Assembly (NCBI GenBank): GCA_000023405.1
Contig: CP001643.1
Location: forward strand, 1,488,001 to 1,552,000
DNA length: 64,000 nt
Source: Brachybacterium faecium DSM 4810
GTDB lineage: Bacteria > Actinomycetota > Actinomycetes > Actinomycetales > Dermabacteraceae
Reading direction: 5' to 3'
Made by a program: the position numbers and the translations under genes
Shown: positions 1 to 8,251 of the stretch, piece by piece
How positions within the stretch are numbered: position 1 is the first letter of the stretch
Layout of the letters: every line of letters starts with the position of its first letter
Notes under the pieces: model-generated
Told to the model about the DNA's origin: nothing
What the model saw: only the letters and a program-made list of their open reading frames with translations
Databases searched by the model: none

Positions 1-849
1 GAGGCCGAGGAGCAGGACACGGCCTCGGAGGTCGAGAAGTCGCCGAGCCTGTTCGAGAACCTCCGGGACCTGTCCAAGATCGGTCAGGGCCTCTTCAAGC
101 ACGTCACGACGTTCCGGAAGCTCATCGAGGACTTCCCCGCGCACATGAAGGAGTGGAAGGCCGCGTTCAAGGGCGGCCCCGGCGAGCTGTGGGCGAAGTA
201 CAAGGACGAGCTCGTCAAGGGGATGAAGAAGGGGCTGAACTTCGGCGAGGAGTACTCCTCGATCGCGAAGAAGCTCGTCGGGGAGCTCGGGTTCCCGGAT
301 TCTCTCGGGACCTGGGATCCGCTGAAGAAGCACCTCGACGGCGGCAAGTTCCCCTCGTGGCTCGGTGACGTCGCCCCGAAGGCCGCGACGCTCGGGAAGC
401 TCGGCGGCAAGCTCATCCCCGGATTCGACATCGGCGTGGGCATCCATCAGATGACCACCGGGGAGACCACCTTCGACAAGGTGAGCGGCGGGCTGTCCGC
501 CGTCGGCGGAGGGATGGTCCTCGCGGCCCCGCTGTTCGGCCCGGCCGCCCCGGTCGTGGCCGGGATCGGCGCGGCCGCCGGCGTGGTGTCCCTCGGCATG
601 GACCTGGGCAAGATGGCCTGGGAGAACCGCGAGGCGATCGGCGCGTTCGTCGGCGACGTCGCCGGGGGCGTCACGCATGCCGTCTCGAACGTCGCGGACG
701 GCGTCGCGGACGTCGCCTCGAACGTCGCCGGGGGTGTCGCGGACGCCGCCTCGAACGCCGCGGAGACGATCGGGAACGGGGTCGAGGCCGCCGGCGACGC
801 CGTGAAGAACGTCGGCGGAGCGATCGGCGACGCCCTCGGCTTCGGATGA
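1..849 (+). CDS. C-terminal part of a Gly/Ala-rich hypothetical protein, possibly secreted (5' end outside window)
   Basis: The frame is open from base 1, so the real start lies upstream; 282 residues are visible. The first half is charged and rich in Lys/Glu, with Trp and Phe, and looks helical. A hydrophobic Gly/Ala-rich stretch follows at about visible residues 160-205. The tail repeats a short amphipathic unit (SNVADGVADVASNVAGGVADAASN spread over visible residues about 226-250) and ends GDALGFG. No catalytic motif is seen. Such Gly/Ala helical tails occur in type VII (WXG/LXG) substrates and other exported actinobacterial proteins. With the EspG-like gene that follows, a type VII link is possible, but this is inference; the deciding N-terminus is missing. 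Confidence 0.6.
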   Translation, partial: EAEEQDTASEVEKSPSLFENLRDLSKIGQGLFKHVTTFRKLIEDFPAHMKEWKAAFKGGPGELWAKYKDELVKGMKKGLNFGEEYSSIAKKLVGELGFPDSLGTWDPLKKHLDGGKFPSWLGDVAPKAATLGKLGGKLIPGFDIGVGIHQMTTGETTFDKVSGGLSAVGGGMVLAAPLFGPAAPVVAGIGAAAGVVSLGMDLGKMAWENREAIGAFVGDVAGGVTHAVSNVADGVADVASNVAGGVADAASNAAETIGNGVEAAGDAVKNVGGAIGDALGFG

Positions 850-891
850 TCGCGCGTCGCGGGCGCGGGCGTGACCTCGGCGGGCGTGACC

Positions 892-897
892 TAGTCT
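892..897 (+). promoter_or_regulatory. Candidate -10 box (TAGTCT) for the gene at 983
   Basis: TAGTCT fits the TAnnnT -10 seen repeatedly in this window. It predicts a transcript start near 904 and a leader of about 80 nt. No convincing -35 is seen. A partial direct repeat of GCGTGACCT lies just upstream. Confidence 0.4.
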
Positions 898-982
898 GGG
901 CGCTGCCCAGCCCCCGACCGTCCGTGCCGCCCTGCAGGCCCGCACGATCCGCTGTCCACCCCTCAGGCCGAAGGAGCCGACG

Positions 983-1804
983 ATGACCACACCCACCGTG
1001 ACCGAGCGGGACGCCGCCGGGGCCATGGAGCTGCTCGCCGCGGCCTCCGCGGACCCGGAGCTGCTGATCGTCCTCACCGATGAGGAGATCGTCGCGCTCG
1101 CGGGCCGGGACGCGCTCTCCTTCGCCGGCAGCCCCTACCTCGACCAGGAGGGCGTGGACGAGACCGCGCACGCCTCCGCGGCGCTGCGCTCGCTCATCGC
1201 GCGGGGACTGGTGGTCACCACGGACGAGGCGCGGGAGGAGGAGGGCGAGGTCCTCATCGGCGCCGCGCCGGAGGGCGGGATGCAGATCGACCGCCCGATC
1301 GCGGGGCTGCTCATGCTGCGCACCACGGCGAGCGCGGTCGTGCACGTCACCCGACAGGTCGCCGAGCAGGCCACGCGTCTCGTGCTCCATGTGGAGGCGG
1401 ACGGGGGAGTGCTCGAGGAGTTCGTCTCCGCCGACGGCTTCCACCGCTTCTCGGTGCCCACGCCGGCCGCGGCCGTCGAGCGGCTCGCGCGCTACATCGA
1501 CCCCAGCGGCGTCGCCGGCGAGGAGGGCGGAGCGGCGGTGACCGCCCCGATCGCCGAGCTCGACGCCGGCGAGGGCGAGCTCGCCGAGACCCTCGCGGAC
1601 ACGCGCACCCTCAGCGTCCTCACCGCGGTCAGCGCCGCCGAGGCGAGCCAGGCCACGATCTTCGCGACCACCGGGTCCGTGCACGCGATGGACACCCCGC
1701 CCGAGGGCGCGACGGAGGGGACCGTGCGCGAGCTCTCCGCGACCGACCTGCGGGCGCTGCTGAGCGACCTCCTCGAGCGGAGCACGCGGCGCGCGGAGGC
1801 CTGA
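983..1804 (+). CDS. Hypothetical protein, weakly EspG-like
   Basis: 273 residues, starting at ATG with a strong AAGGAG Shine-Dalgarno 7 nt upstream. It is acidic and soluble, with no signal peptide or membrane segment. A helical N-terminal half carries a winged-helix-like stretch (ALRSLIARGLVVTTDEA), followed by alternating strands (AVVHVTR, RLVLHVEADGGVLEEF, DGFHRFSV) and a C-terminal helix. This order of helix then sheet with a 'DGFHRF' type strand recalls EspG, the cytosolic chaperone of type VII secretion substrates. The resemblance is from memory and weak. The Gly/Ala-rich gene upstream would fit as a partner. It converges with the mannosyltransferase gene 31 bp downstream. Confidence 0.7.
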   Translation: MTTPTVTERDAAGAMELLAAASADPELLIVLTDEEIVALAGRDALSFAGSPYLDQEGVDETAHASAALRSLIARGLVVTTDEAREEEGEVLIGAAPEGGMQIDRPIAGLLMLRTTASAVVHVTRQVAEQATRLVLHVEADGGVLEEFVSADGFHRFSVPTPAAAVERLARYIDPSGVAGEEGGAAVTAPIAELDAGEGELAETLADTRTLSVLTAVSAAEASQATIFATTGSVHAMDTPPEGATEGTVRELSATDLRALLSDLLERSTRRAEA

Positions 1805-1835
1805 GCCCCGGCGCGGCGCGGGCCCGTCGGTCCGC

Positions 1836-3446
1836 TCAGGTCCAGGACGGCAGCCACATGCGGTAGCGCCACTGGTCGAGGTCGAGCACCTGCCCGCTCC
1901 AGATCGGCCAGAAGAACGCCGAGACGAGCACGATCAGCACCAGCAGCGACCCGACGAACAGCGCCCCGGCCAGCCGCCCCTCGACGTCCACCCGGGCGGA
2001 GCCGATCAGCAGCGTCATGACGTAGGCGAGGCAGAGCATCAGCCACGGCGCGAACGCCACCGTGTAGAAGGTGAAGATCGTCCGGTCGGCGTACAGCAGC
2101 CACGGCACGTACCCGGCGAGGATCCCGGACAGCGCCGCCCAGGCGCGCCCGTCCCGCCGCACCACCGCGCACAGCACCGTGACCAGCAGGGCGAGGGTGC
2201 CCAGCCACCAGATCAGCGGGTTGCCGACGGAGAGGATGTGCGCGCCGCACTTGGCGACCTCGCAGCCCTGCTCCCCGTACTCGTAGGAGCGGTAGTAGAA
2301 GTTCGTGGGCCGCAGCTGCAGCAGCCAGCCCGCCGGATGCGCCGCATAGGGGTGCTCGGAGTCGAGGCCGACGTGGAAGGAGTACGCCTGGACGTGGTAC
2401 AGCCACAGCGAGTGCAGGGAGTCGATCACCCCGTTGCCGGTCGCCACGCCCTTCTCCGCCGCGAGGTGGCGGTTGTACCCGACCGCGGAGGCGAACCAGC
2501 CCGCGTAGGAGGCCACATAGGTCACCAGCGCCGTGCCGACCATCGCGAAGAAGGCCGGGATCGCATCCCGCAGCAGCCCGCCGAGCAGCCAGTCCCGCTG
2601 GGCGGCGGTGCGGCGCGCCCACCAGTCCCACAGCACCGTCATGATCCCGAACACGGCCACGAAGTACAGCCCGGACCATTTCACCGAGCAGGCCATGCCC
2701 AGGAGCAGACCGGCCACCAGCCGCCACGGGCGCACCCCTGCGGAGATCCCGAGCCGCGGCGGCGCCTCGCCGCTCGTGTGCAGCCTCGCGCTGGCCAGCG
2801 CGAGCCGTTCCCGGAAGCGATCGCGGTCGATGAGCAGAGCCCCGAAGGCCGCGAGGGCGAAGACCATGACGAAGGGGTCGAGCAGGCTGGTGCGCGAGTG
2901 GACGAGCGATTCCCCGTCGATCGCGAGCAGCAGCCCGGCGATCAGCCCCGCCGTGGTCGAGCGGAACAGGCGCCGCCCGATCCTCGCCAGCAGCAGCACC
3001 GCGACCGCGCCGAGCACGGCGGAGGAGATCCGCCAGCCCCACGGGTTCTCGGGCCCCAGCAGCAGCATGCCGGCGCCGATCACCCATTTGCCCAGCGGCG
3101 GGTGGACCACGTACGAGCCGTCGGCCTCGTAGGAGTCGACGTCTCCCGCCTCGAAGGCGGCGTCGGGCTCGTCGGGCCAGGCCATCTCCACGCCCTGCTG
3201 GGTGATCGTGTAGCCGTCCTTGACGTAGTACGTCTCGTCGAAGATCAGCTCGTCGATCGATCCGAGGCCCCACAGCCGCAGCACCAGCGCGAGGCCGAAC
3301 AGCGCCATCGCCCCGGCCCAGGCGACCCGGGAGAGGGGCAGGTCGAAGGTGTGCAGGCGTCGCCGGTAGGAGTCGAGCACGGCGCGCGGCTCGTCCTCGA
3401 CGGCGGCGCGATGGGCGTGGGGTGTCTCTTCCTCCTCCGTGGGCAC
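1836..3446 (-). CDS. Dolichyl/polyprenyl-phosphate-mannose--protein mannosyltransferase (PMT family)
   Basis: Membrane enzyme of the actinobacterial Pmt family (GT39), which moves mannose from polyprenyl-phosphate-mannose to Ser/Thr of exported proteins. 536 residues from GTG 3446. The first membrane span is at about residues 44-62, and the catalytic acidic pair sits in the first outer loop (IFDETYY, about 68-74). HPPLGKW at about 115-121 and nine to eleven further hydrophobic spans follow, ending in the typical short cytosolic tail. GTG 3446 lies exactly 6 nt after a TAGCAT -10 box, so a leaderless start is likely; an in-frame GTG at 3452 would add two residues. It is divergent from rsmI, the usual actinobacterial pairing. 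Confidence 0.93.
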   Translation of the reverse strand: MPTEEEETPHAHRAAVEDEPRAVLDSYRRRLHTFDLPLSRVAWAGAMALFGLALVLRLWGLGSIDELIFDETYYVKDGYTITQQGVEMAWPDEPDAAFEAGDVDSYEADGSYVVHPPLGKWVIGAGMLLLGPENPWGWRISSAVLGAVAVLLLARIGRRLFRSTTAGLIAGLLLAIDGESLVHSRTSLLDPFVMVFALAAFGALLIDRDRFRERLALASARLHTSGEAPPRLGISAGVRPWRLVAGLLLGMACSVKWSGLYFVAVFGIMTVLWDWWARRTAAQRDWLLGGLLRDAIPAFFAMVGTALVTYVASYAGWFASAVGYNRHLAAEKGVATGNGVIDSLHSLWLYHVQAYSFHVGLDSEHPYAAHPAGWLLQLRPTNFYYRSYEYGEQGCEVAKCGAHILSVGNPLIWWLGTLALLVTVLCAVVRRDGRAWAALSGILAGYVPWLLYADRTIFTFYTVAFAPWLMLCLAYVMTLLIGSARVDVEGRLAGALFVGSLLVLIVLVSAFFWPIWSGQVLDLDQWRYRMWLPSWT

Positions 3447-3458
3447 CCGCACATGCTA
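3447..3458 (-). promoter_or_regulatory. -10 box TAGCAT of the mannosyltransferase gene, leaderless arrangement
   Basis: On the minus strand TAGCAT (3458-3453) is followed by six bases and then GTG at 3446. With a start site 7 nt after the hexamer, transcription would begin at the start codon. No Shine-Dalgarno precedes this GTG. Confidence 0.6.
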
Positions 3459-3533
3459 GGACATCCCCGCAGCGCGAGCCGTGCGCAGGCAGGACGCGGA
3501 CGGGGCAGGGACCAGGCGGGGGAGCGGGGTGGC

Positions 3534-3545
3534 TAGCATGGCCGG
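3534..3545 (+). promoter_or_regulatory. -10 box TAGCAT of rsmI, leaderless arrangement
   Basis: TAGCAT at 3534-3539 is followed by exactly six bases and then ATG at 3546. There is no Shine-Dalgarno before the ATG. The divergent gene at 3446 has the same arrangement with the same hexamer. Confidence 0.6.
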
Positions 3546-4385
3546 ATGCTCGAACCCGGAGTCCTCGCCCTCGCCGCCACCCCGATCGGCAATCCGCTGG
3601 ATGCCTCGGTGCGGCTGATGCGCGCGCTCGGCGAAGCGGACCTCATCGCCGCCGAGGACACCCGGCGCCTCGCCCGCCTGGTGCGGGAGCTCGAGGTCGA
3701 GACCACCGGGACGATCCTCTCCTACCACGAGCACAACGAGGCGGAGCGGACCCCCGTGCTGCTCGAGGCGCTCGCGGAGGGCCGACGGGTCCTGATCGTC
3801 ACCGACGCCGGCATGCCGGTCGTCTCCGATCCCGGGTTCCGCGCGGTGTGCGCCGCGACCGACGCCGGGTTCCGCGTCACGGTGCTGCCCGGACCGTCCG
3901 CGGTGCTCACGGCCCTGGCCGCCTCCGGCATCGCCCCGGACCGCTTCACCTTCGAGGGCTTCCCGCCGCGGCGCGAGGGCCGACGGGCCGGGACGCTCGA
4001 GCCCCTCGCCGCGGAGCAGCGGACCATGGTGTTCTTCGAGTCGCCGCGCCGCACCGCCGCGACCCTCGCCGCGATGGCGGAGGCGTTCGGCCCGCAGCGG
4101 CACGCCGCGGTGGCGCGCGAGCTGACGAAGACCTACGAGGAGATCCGGCGCGGCACCCTCGAGGAGCTCGCCGCCTGGGCCGCCGACGGCGAGGTGCTCG
4201 GCGAGGTGGTCCTCGTCGTCGCGGGGGCGGAGCCGGTGGCGGCGAGCGCGGAGGACCTCGTCGAGCAGGTGCTGGCGCGTGCCGCGGCGGGCGAGCGGCT
4301 CAAGCAGGCGGCGAAGGAGGTCGCGCGCGGCCATGCCGGCGTCGGCGCGAGCGCGCTGTACGACCTCGCGCTGCAGCGGCGCTGA
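3546..4385 (+). CDS. rsmI: 16S rRNA (cytidine(1402)-2'-O)-methyltransferase RsmI
   Basis: SAM-dependent enzyme that methylates the ribose of C1402 in the 16S decoding centre. 279 residues, the family's normal length. The tetrapyrrole-methylase fold is clear: ATPIGNPLDASVRLMRAL at the N-terminus, IAAEDTRR at about 36-43, the SAM-binding LPGPSAVLTALAASGI around 117-132, then FEGFPPRR and FFESPRR. The C-terminal region with KEVARGHAG is typical of RsmI. It converges with rpmF through a long perfect hairpin. The start is fixed by the TAGCAT box 6 nt upstream. Confidence 0.96.
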   Translation: MLEPGVLALAATPIGNPLDASVRLMRALGEADLIAAEDTRRLARLVRELEVETTGTILSYHEHNEAERTPVLLEALAEGRRVLIVTDAGMPVVSDPGFRAVCAATDAGFRVTVLPGPSAVLTALAASGIAPDRFTFEGFPPRREGRRAGTLEPLAAEQRTMVFFESPRRTAATLAAMAEAFGPQRHAAVARELTKTYEEIRRGTLEELAAWAADGEVLGEVVLVVAGAEPVAASAEDLVEQVLARAAAGERLKQAAKEVARGHAGVGASALYDLALQRR

Positions 4386-4427
4386 CCGCGCTCACGCGCG
4401 GGGAGGTCTCGTCGACGCCCGCGGAGA

Positions 4428-4466
4428 CGACGACGCCCCCGGCACCAGGTGCCGGGGGCGTCGTCG
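4428..4466. terminator. Bidirectional terminator between rsmI and rpmF
   Basis: A perfect 19-bp inverted repeat, left arm 4428-4446 and right arm 4448-4466, centred on A4447. It lies between two genes that end toward each other, so one GC-rich hairpin can serve both. No long T run follows on either side, which is common in high-GC actinobacteria. Confidence 0.85.
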
Positions 4467-4500
4467 GAAGATCGCGCTGCGGGCGTGCCCGCAGGGGGAG

Positions 4501-4671
4501 TCAGTCCTCGATCTGGAGGAGGCCGCGCTGGTAGGCCTTCGCGAGGCGGCGCGGCACGGAGGCGGTGCGGCCGCGGACCGTGATCTGCACGAGGTCGGCG
4601 TTGTTGGCCTTCCACTGCGAACGACGGGAGTGCGTGCGCGCACGGGACATCTTGAACTTGGGCACTGCCAT
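4501..4671 (-). CDS. rpmF: Large ribosomal subunit protein bL32 (cysteine-free form)
   Basis: 56 residues beginning [20 protein letters not shown], the conserved bL32 N-terminus, and ending [12 protein letters not shown]. It lacks the zinc-ribbon cysteines of the C+ form and resembles the short cysteine-free L32 of mycobacteria. ATG 4671 is chosen because MAVPK is the family start and an AGGAG lies upstream (CAAGGAGCGTCCC before ATG). It stands alone on the minus strand. Confidence 0.96.
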   Translation of the reverse strand: MAVPKFKMSRARTHSRRSQWKANNADLVQITVRGRTASVPRRLAKAYQRGLLQIED

Positions 4672-4979
4672 GGGACGCTCCTTGACGGTCCGGAGGATGA
4701 ACGAGCGTTGGCATCCGCCCGAGCAGCGACCCGAACCCGGTGCGGTGGAACCGCTGCGATCGGGGCGCTCGGGTGCACGAAAGGACGCGCAACGACGACT
4801 CATCTTGCCACATCCCGCCGTCTCCCGCTCGCCCGCTCCCCGTGAGCTATCACACCGCAGGGGCGGCGCCGCCCCTGTCGGGCGTCCTCCACCGGCGGCA
4901 GGAGCGCGGCGAGGAGCACGAAGAGGTCACGGCCCCCGCGCCGATCGCGGGCGTGGCCCAGGAGGCCCGTCGGCCCTCC

Positions 4980-4991
4980 TACCATGGTCCC
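4980..4991 (+). promoter_or_regulatory. -10 box TACCAT of tatD, leaderless arrangement
   Basis: TACCAT at 4980-4985 is followed by GGTCCC and then ATG at 4992, with no Shine-Dalgarno. This predicts a transcript that starts at the codon. Confidence 0.55.
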
Positions 4992-5966
4992 ATGCCGTCA
5001 CCGCACGAGATCCCGTCCGGACCCGCCGCCCCGCCGCCGGTCCGCGACCGCGAGGACATCGATCCCCGGGGGAAGAAGCGCGACCGCTCCTGGCCCCCGG
5101 AGCCCGAGCCGCTGCCCTTCCCGGTGATCGACAACCACTGCCACCTCGACTTCGCCGACGGCGACGAGCAGCTGAGCGTGCCCGACCACGTCGCCCGGGC
5201 CGCAGCCGTCGGCGTCGACGCGCAGATCACCATCGGCTCGGACCTCGCGGCGGTGCGCTGGACCGCCGCGCTGCTGGCCGACGAGAACTGTCCGCCCAGC
5301 CTGCGCGGCGGCGTCGCCGTGCATCCCAACGAGGCGGCTCTCCATGCCCGCGGCCACGACCACGACGGCCGCGCGCTGCCCGGCCTCGACGCGGCGATCG
5401 CCGAGGTCTCCGAGCTGCTGCGCGGCCCCGGCATGGTCGTGGTGGGGGAGACGGGCCTGGACTGGTTCCGCACCTCCCGGAAGGACGAACAGGCCCGGAA
5501 CGCCCAGATCGAGTCGTTCCGCGCCCACATCGCCCTGGCGAAGGAGCTGGACCTGCCGCTGCAGATCCACGACCGCGACGCCCACCGCGACGTGCTCGAG
5601 GTGCTCGAGGCCGATGGCGCGCCCGAGCGCACCGTCTTCCACTGCTTCTCCGGCGACGCCGAGTTCGCACGGACCTGCGTGGACCGCGGCTGGTATCTCT
5701 CCTTCGCCGGCACCGTCACCTTCAAGAACGCCGCGGAGCTGCGCGGAGCGCTCGCCGAGGTGGGTCTGGGCCGGGTCATGGTCGAGACCGACGCCCCGTT
5801 CCTCACCCCGGTGCCCTACCGCGGCCGCCCGAACTCGTCCTACCTCATCCCGCACACGATGGAGACCATCGCCGAGGTGACCGGCACCGACCTCGAGCAC
5901 GCCTGCCGCACGATCCGCACCACCACGCAGGACGTGTACAGCTGGCCCGAGGTCGTGGCCGTATGA
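4992..5966 (+). CDS. tatD: TatD family metal-dependent hydrolase (DNase)
   Basis: Metal-dependent 3'-5' nuclease of the TIM-barrel amidohydrolase superfamily. 324 residues, with an N-terminal extension of about 45 polar residues before the barrel. Metal-binding motifs are present in order: IDNHCHLDF near the N-terminus, VVGETGLDWF with the bridging Glu, LQIHDRDAH, VFHCFSGD and VETDAPFL. ATG 4992 is preferred over longer frames because it follows a TACCAT -10 box by 6 nt. It overlaps rsmA by ATGA, so the two are translationally coupled. Many actinobacteria carry rpfB between tatD and rsmA; here it is absent. Confidence 0.95.
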   Translation: MPSPHEIPSGPAAPPPVRDREDIDPRGKKRDRSWPPEPEPLPFPVIDNHCHLDFADGDEQLSVPDHVARAAAVGVDAQITIGSDLAAVRWTAALLADENCPPSLRGGVAVHPNEAALHARGHDHDGRALPGLDAAIAEVSELLRGPGMVVVGETGLDWFRTSRKDEQARNAQIESFRAHIALAKELDLPLQIHDRDAHRDVLEVLEADGAPERTVFHCFSGDAEFARTCVDRGWYLSFAGTVTFKNAAELRGALAEVGLGRVMVETDAPFLTPVPYRGRPNSSYLIPHTMETIAEVTGTDLEHACRTIRTTTQDVYSWPEVVAV

Positions 5967-6850
5967 CGGGTCCCGAGGCCTCCGGCGCCGGCATGCTGCT
6001 GACGGCCCGCGACATCCGCGAGCTCGCCGAGGCCGCCGGCATCCGGCCCTCGAAGCAGCGCGGGCAGAACTTCGTCATGGATCCGAACACGGTGCGCACC
6101 ATCGTCGGCCGTGCCGGCGTCGAGCCCGGCCAAGCCGTGCTCGAGGTGGGCCCCGGGCTGGGGTCCCTGACTCTCGGGCTGCTCGAGGCGGGAGGCGAGG
6201 TGGTCGCCGTCGAGCTCGATCGCGGGCTCGCCGAGCTGCTCCCGCTCACCCTGCGCGCCCGCGGGGTCCAGGAGGACCGCTTCCGTCTCGTGCACGCCGA
6301 CGCCCTCCAGGTCACCGAGCTGCCGGCGCTGCCGGGCGCCGGTGCGCCGGCCTCGCTGGTCGCGAACCTCCCGTACAACGTCGCGACCCCCATCCTGCTG
6401 ACGATCCTCGAACGCTTCGACTCCATCCGCTCGGCCCTGGTGATGGTGCAGTCCGAGGTGGTGGACCGGCTCACCGCCGGCCCCGGCTCCCGCACCTACG
6501 GCGGCCCGAGCGTGAAGGCCGCCTGGTACGGCAGGGCGGTGCACGCCGGGCGGATCTCCCGGCAGATCTTCTGGCCGGTCCCCAACGTCGACTCCGCCCT
6601 GGTCGAGCTGGTGCGGCACGAGGAGCCCCTCGGCACCGCCGCGGAGCGGGAGACCGTCTTCGCGGTGGTCGACGCGGCCTTCGCCCAGCGCCGCAAGACG
6701 CTGCGCGCGGCGCTCGCCGGCTGGGCCGGCTCGGCGGCCCGCTCCGAGCAGATCCTCCGCGGCGCCGGCATCGATCCGGGCGCGCGCGGCGAGACCCTGG
6801 GCATCGAGGAGTTCCGGGCGATAGCCCGGGCGGAGAGGGAGATCGCCTGA
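5963..6850 (+). CDS. rsmA: 16S rRNA (adenine(1518)-N6/adenine(1519)-N6)-dimethyltransferase
   Basis: RsmA/KsgA dimethylates two adjacent adenines in the 3' hairpin of 16S rRNA. 295 residues. The SAM motif LEVGPGLGSLT is at about 60-70, the acidic motif VAVELD at about 81-86, and the catalytic NLPYNV at about 135-140. FWPVPNVDSALV and the C-terminal FAQRRKTLR are diagnostic of KsgA. It is the middle gene of tatD-rsmA-ispE, overlapping both neighbours (ATGA at 5963; its TGA shares the A of the next ATG). Confidence 0.97.
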   Translation: MTGPEASGAGMLLTARDIRELAEAAGIRPSKQRGQNFVMDPNTVRTIVGRAGVEPGQAVLEVGPGLGSLTLGLLEAGGEVVAVELDRGLAELLPLTLRARGVQEDRFRLVHADALQVTELPALPGAGAPASLVANLPYNVATPILLTILERFDSIRSALVMVQSEVVDRLTAGPGSRTYGGPSVKAAWYGRAVHAGRISRQIFWPVPNVDSALVELVRHEEPLGTAAERETVFAVVDAAFAQRRKTLRAALAGWAGSAARSEQILRGAGIDPGARGETLGIEEFRAIARAEREIA

Positions 6851-7776
6851 TGGCACAGGCGCTGCAGCGGGTGGTGGTGCGCGCCCCCGGGAAGATCAAC
6901 CTCTCGCTCGGGGTGGGGCCGGTCGATGACCGCGGCTATCACGCCCTGGCGACGGTGTTCCAGGCCGTGGATCTCTACGAGACGATCACCGCCACCCGGG
7001 CGGAGGCGCTGACCCTGGAGATGACCTCCGAGGTGGCGGGGGAGGTTCCGCTGGATGCCAGCAACCTCGCCCTGCGGGCGGCGGAGCTCCTGCGCGAGGA
7101 GTGCGCGCTCGGCGAGGGTGCTGCCCTGCACATCCACAAACAGGTCCCGATCGCCGGCGGGATGGGCGGAGGGTCGGCCGATGCCGCCGCCGTCCTGGTG
7201 GCGCTGGACCGCCTGTGGGGGCTCGACCTGGGTGCGGAGCGGCTGCGGCACCTCGGCGCGCGCCTCGGGGCCGACGTCCCCTTCGCCATGCTCGGCCACA
7301 CGGCGCTGGGCCGCGGCAACGGCGGGGACCTCACCACGGTGCTCACCCACGGGGAGTGGACCTGGCTGCTGGCCGTCCCCGGCGGGCATCTCTCCACCCC
7401 CGCGGTGTTCCGACGCTTCGACGAGATCGTCGCGCAGACGGGGCGGGTGCCCTCCTCCCACCCCGGCGTGGACGAGCGGCAGCTCCAGGCCCTCAGCAGC
7501 GGCAACATCGCCCTGCTCGCCGACACTCTGCACAACGATCTCCAGGCGGCCGCGTTCGCCCTGCACCCCGGGCTGGAGCCGGTGGTCGAGGAGGCCGAGC
7601 GGCTCGGGGCGCCGGCGGCCCTGGTGAGCGGCTCCGGGCCGACGGTCGCGGTGCTCGTCGAGGACGAGGCGCAGGCACGATCCCTCGCCGCCGGGCTGAG
7701 GCACGCCTCGCTGGTCGAGACCTGCCTCGTGGCACGCGGCTCCGCGCCGGGAGCGAGCGTGCTCGAGGAGGAATGA
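6850..7776 (+). CDS. ispE: 4-diphosphocytidyl-2-C-methyl-D-erythritol kinase
   Basis: GHMP kinase of the non-mevalonate (MEP) isoprenoid pathway; phosphorylates CDP-methylerythritol in the cytosol. 308 residues. Seen: APGKINLSLGVG at about 12-23, the ATP-binding IAGGMGGGSADAAAVL near 101-116, and the C-terminal LVSGSGPTVAVL. The ATG overlaps the rsmA stop by one base. It supplies precursors for carrier lipids used by the cell-wall genes elsewhere in the window. Confidence 0.96.
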   Translation: MAQALQRVVVRAPGKINLSLGVGPVDDRGYHALATVFQAVDLYETITATRAEALTLEMTSEVAGEVPLDASNLALRAAELLREECALGEGAALHIHKQVPIAGGMGGGSADAAAVLVALDRLWGLDLGAERLRHLGARLGADVPFAMLGHTALGRGNGGDLTTVLTHGEWTWLLAVPGGHLSTPAVFRRFDEIVAQTGRVPSSHPGVDERQLQALSSGNIALLADTLHNDLQAAAFALHPGLEPVVEEAERLGAPAALVSGSGPTVAVLVEDEAQARSLAAGLRHASLVETCLVARGSAPGASVLEEE

Positions 7777-7875
7777 GCGGCGCGACCCGTGGTCGCCCCT
7801 GTCGTGCAGGCGGCGGAGCGGTGCATCGATCACTGCGTGCCGGGCGTCCTCATCGAACTGGCACGTCGGATTCTC

Positions 7876-8004
7876 GGCGGGCAGCGGGAATCTGAGCGGA
7901 GCGGATGCGGCGAGGGAGAATACGGTCGGAGGGAATGCGGGAGGGCGGGCGGCAGCGGAAATTCAGGCGGGCAGCGGAAACTCGGGCGGGCCACGGGAAT
8001 GTGC
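7876..8004. repeat. Degenerate 19-22 bp direct repeats, GGCGGGCAGCGGGAA type
   Basis: Related units begin near 7876, 7944, 7966 and 7985, each with GGCGGGC followed by CAGCGGAA or a close variant; shorter partial copies follow. The last three are spaced 22 and 19 bp apart. The function is unknown. Confidence 0.6.
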
Positions 8005-8145
8005 GCGGCGGGAACGTGGGCGCAGTGAATGCGACGCGTTGATCCGGAAGGAATCTGCGCCCGGTGATGACCTCGATGCGCTCGGCAGTGCGGCGCTGAG
8101 CGCCCTCTGCGGGGCCAGGGCCGCGGGTCAGTCAATGAGCCATGT

Positions 8146-8251
8146 GTGCCGGGTGAGTCGGGGTGCCGGTGTGACGGGTGTGACGGGTGTGACGGGTGTG
8201 ACGGGTGTGCCGGGGGTGCCGGGTGAGCCGAGGGTGCCGGGTGAGCCAGGC
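8146..8251. repeat. 9-bp tandem repeat array (GTGACGGGT / GTGCCGGGT)
   Basis: Four identical GTGACGGGT units run from 8171 to 8206. They are flanked by variant units such as GTGCCGGGG, GTGCCGGGT and GAGCCGAGG, in 9-bp phase to about 8251 and in broken phase back to 8146. The period of 9 is a multiple of 3, so a reading frame through it gives collagen-like Gly-X-Y, but no credible gene contains it. Confidence 0.85.

Noticed and set aside
4603-4803. Longer start for bL32, adding 44 residues
   Set aside because: The extension is Cys/Ser/Arg-rich noise; MAVPK at 4671 is the conserved family start and has its own ribosome site.
8146-8251. CRISPR-like array
   Set aside because: The units are 9 bp in direct tandem without spacers, and no cas genes are present.
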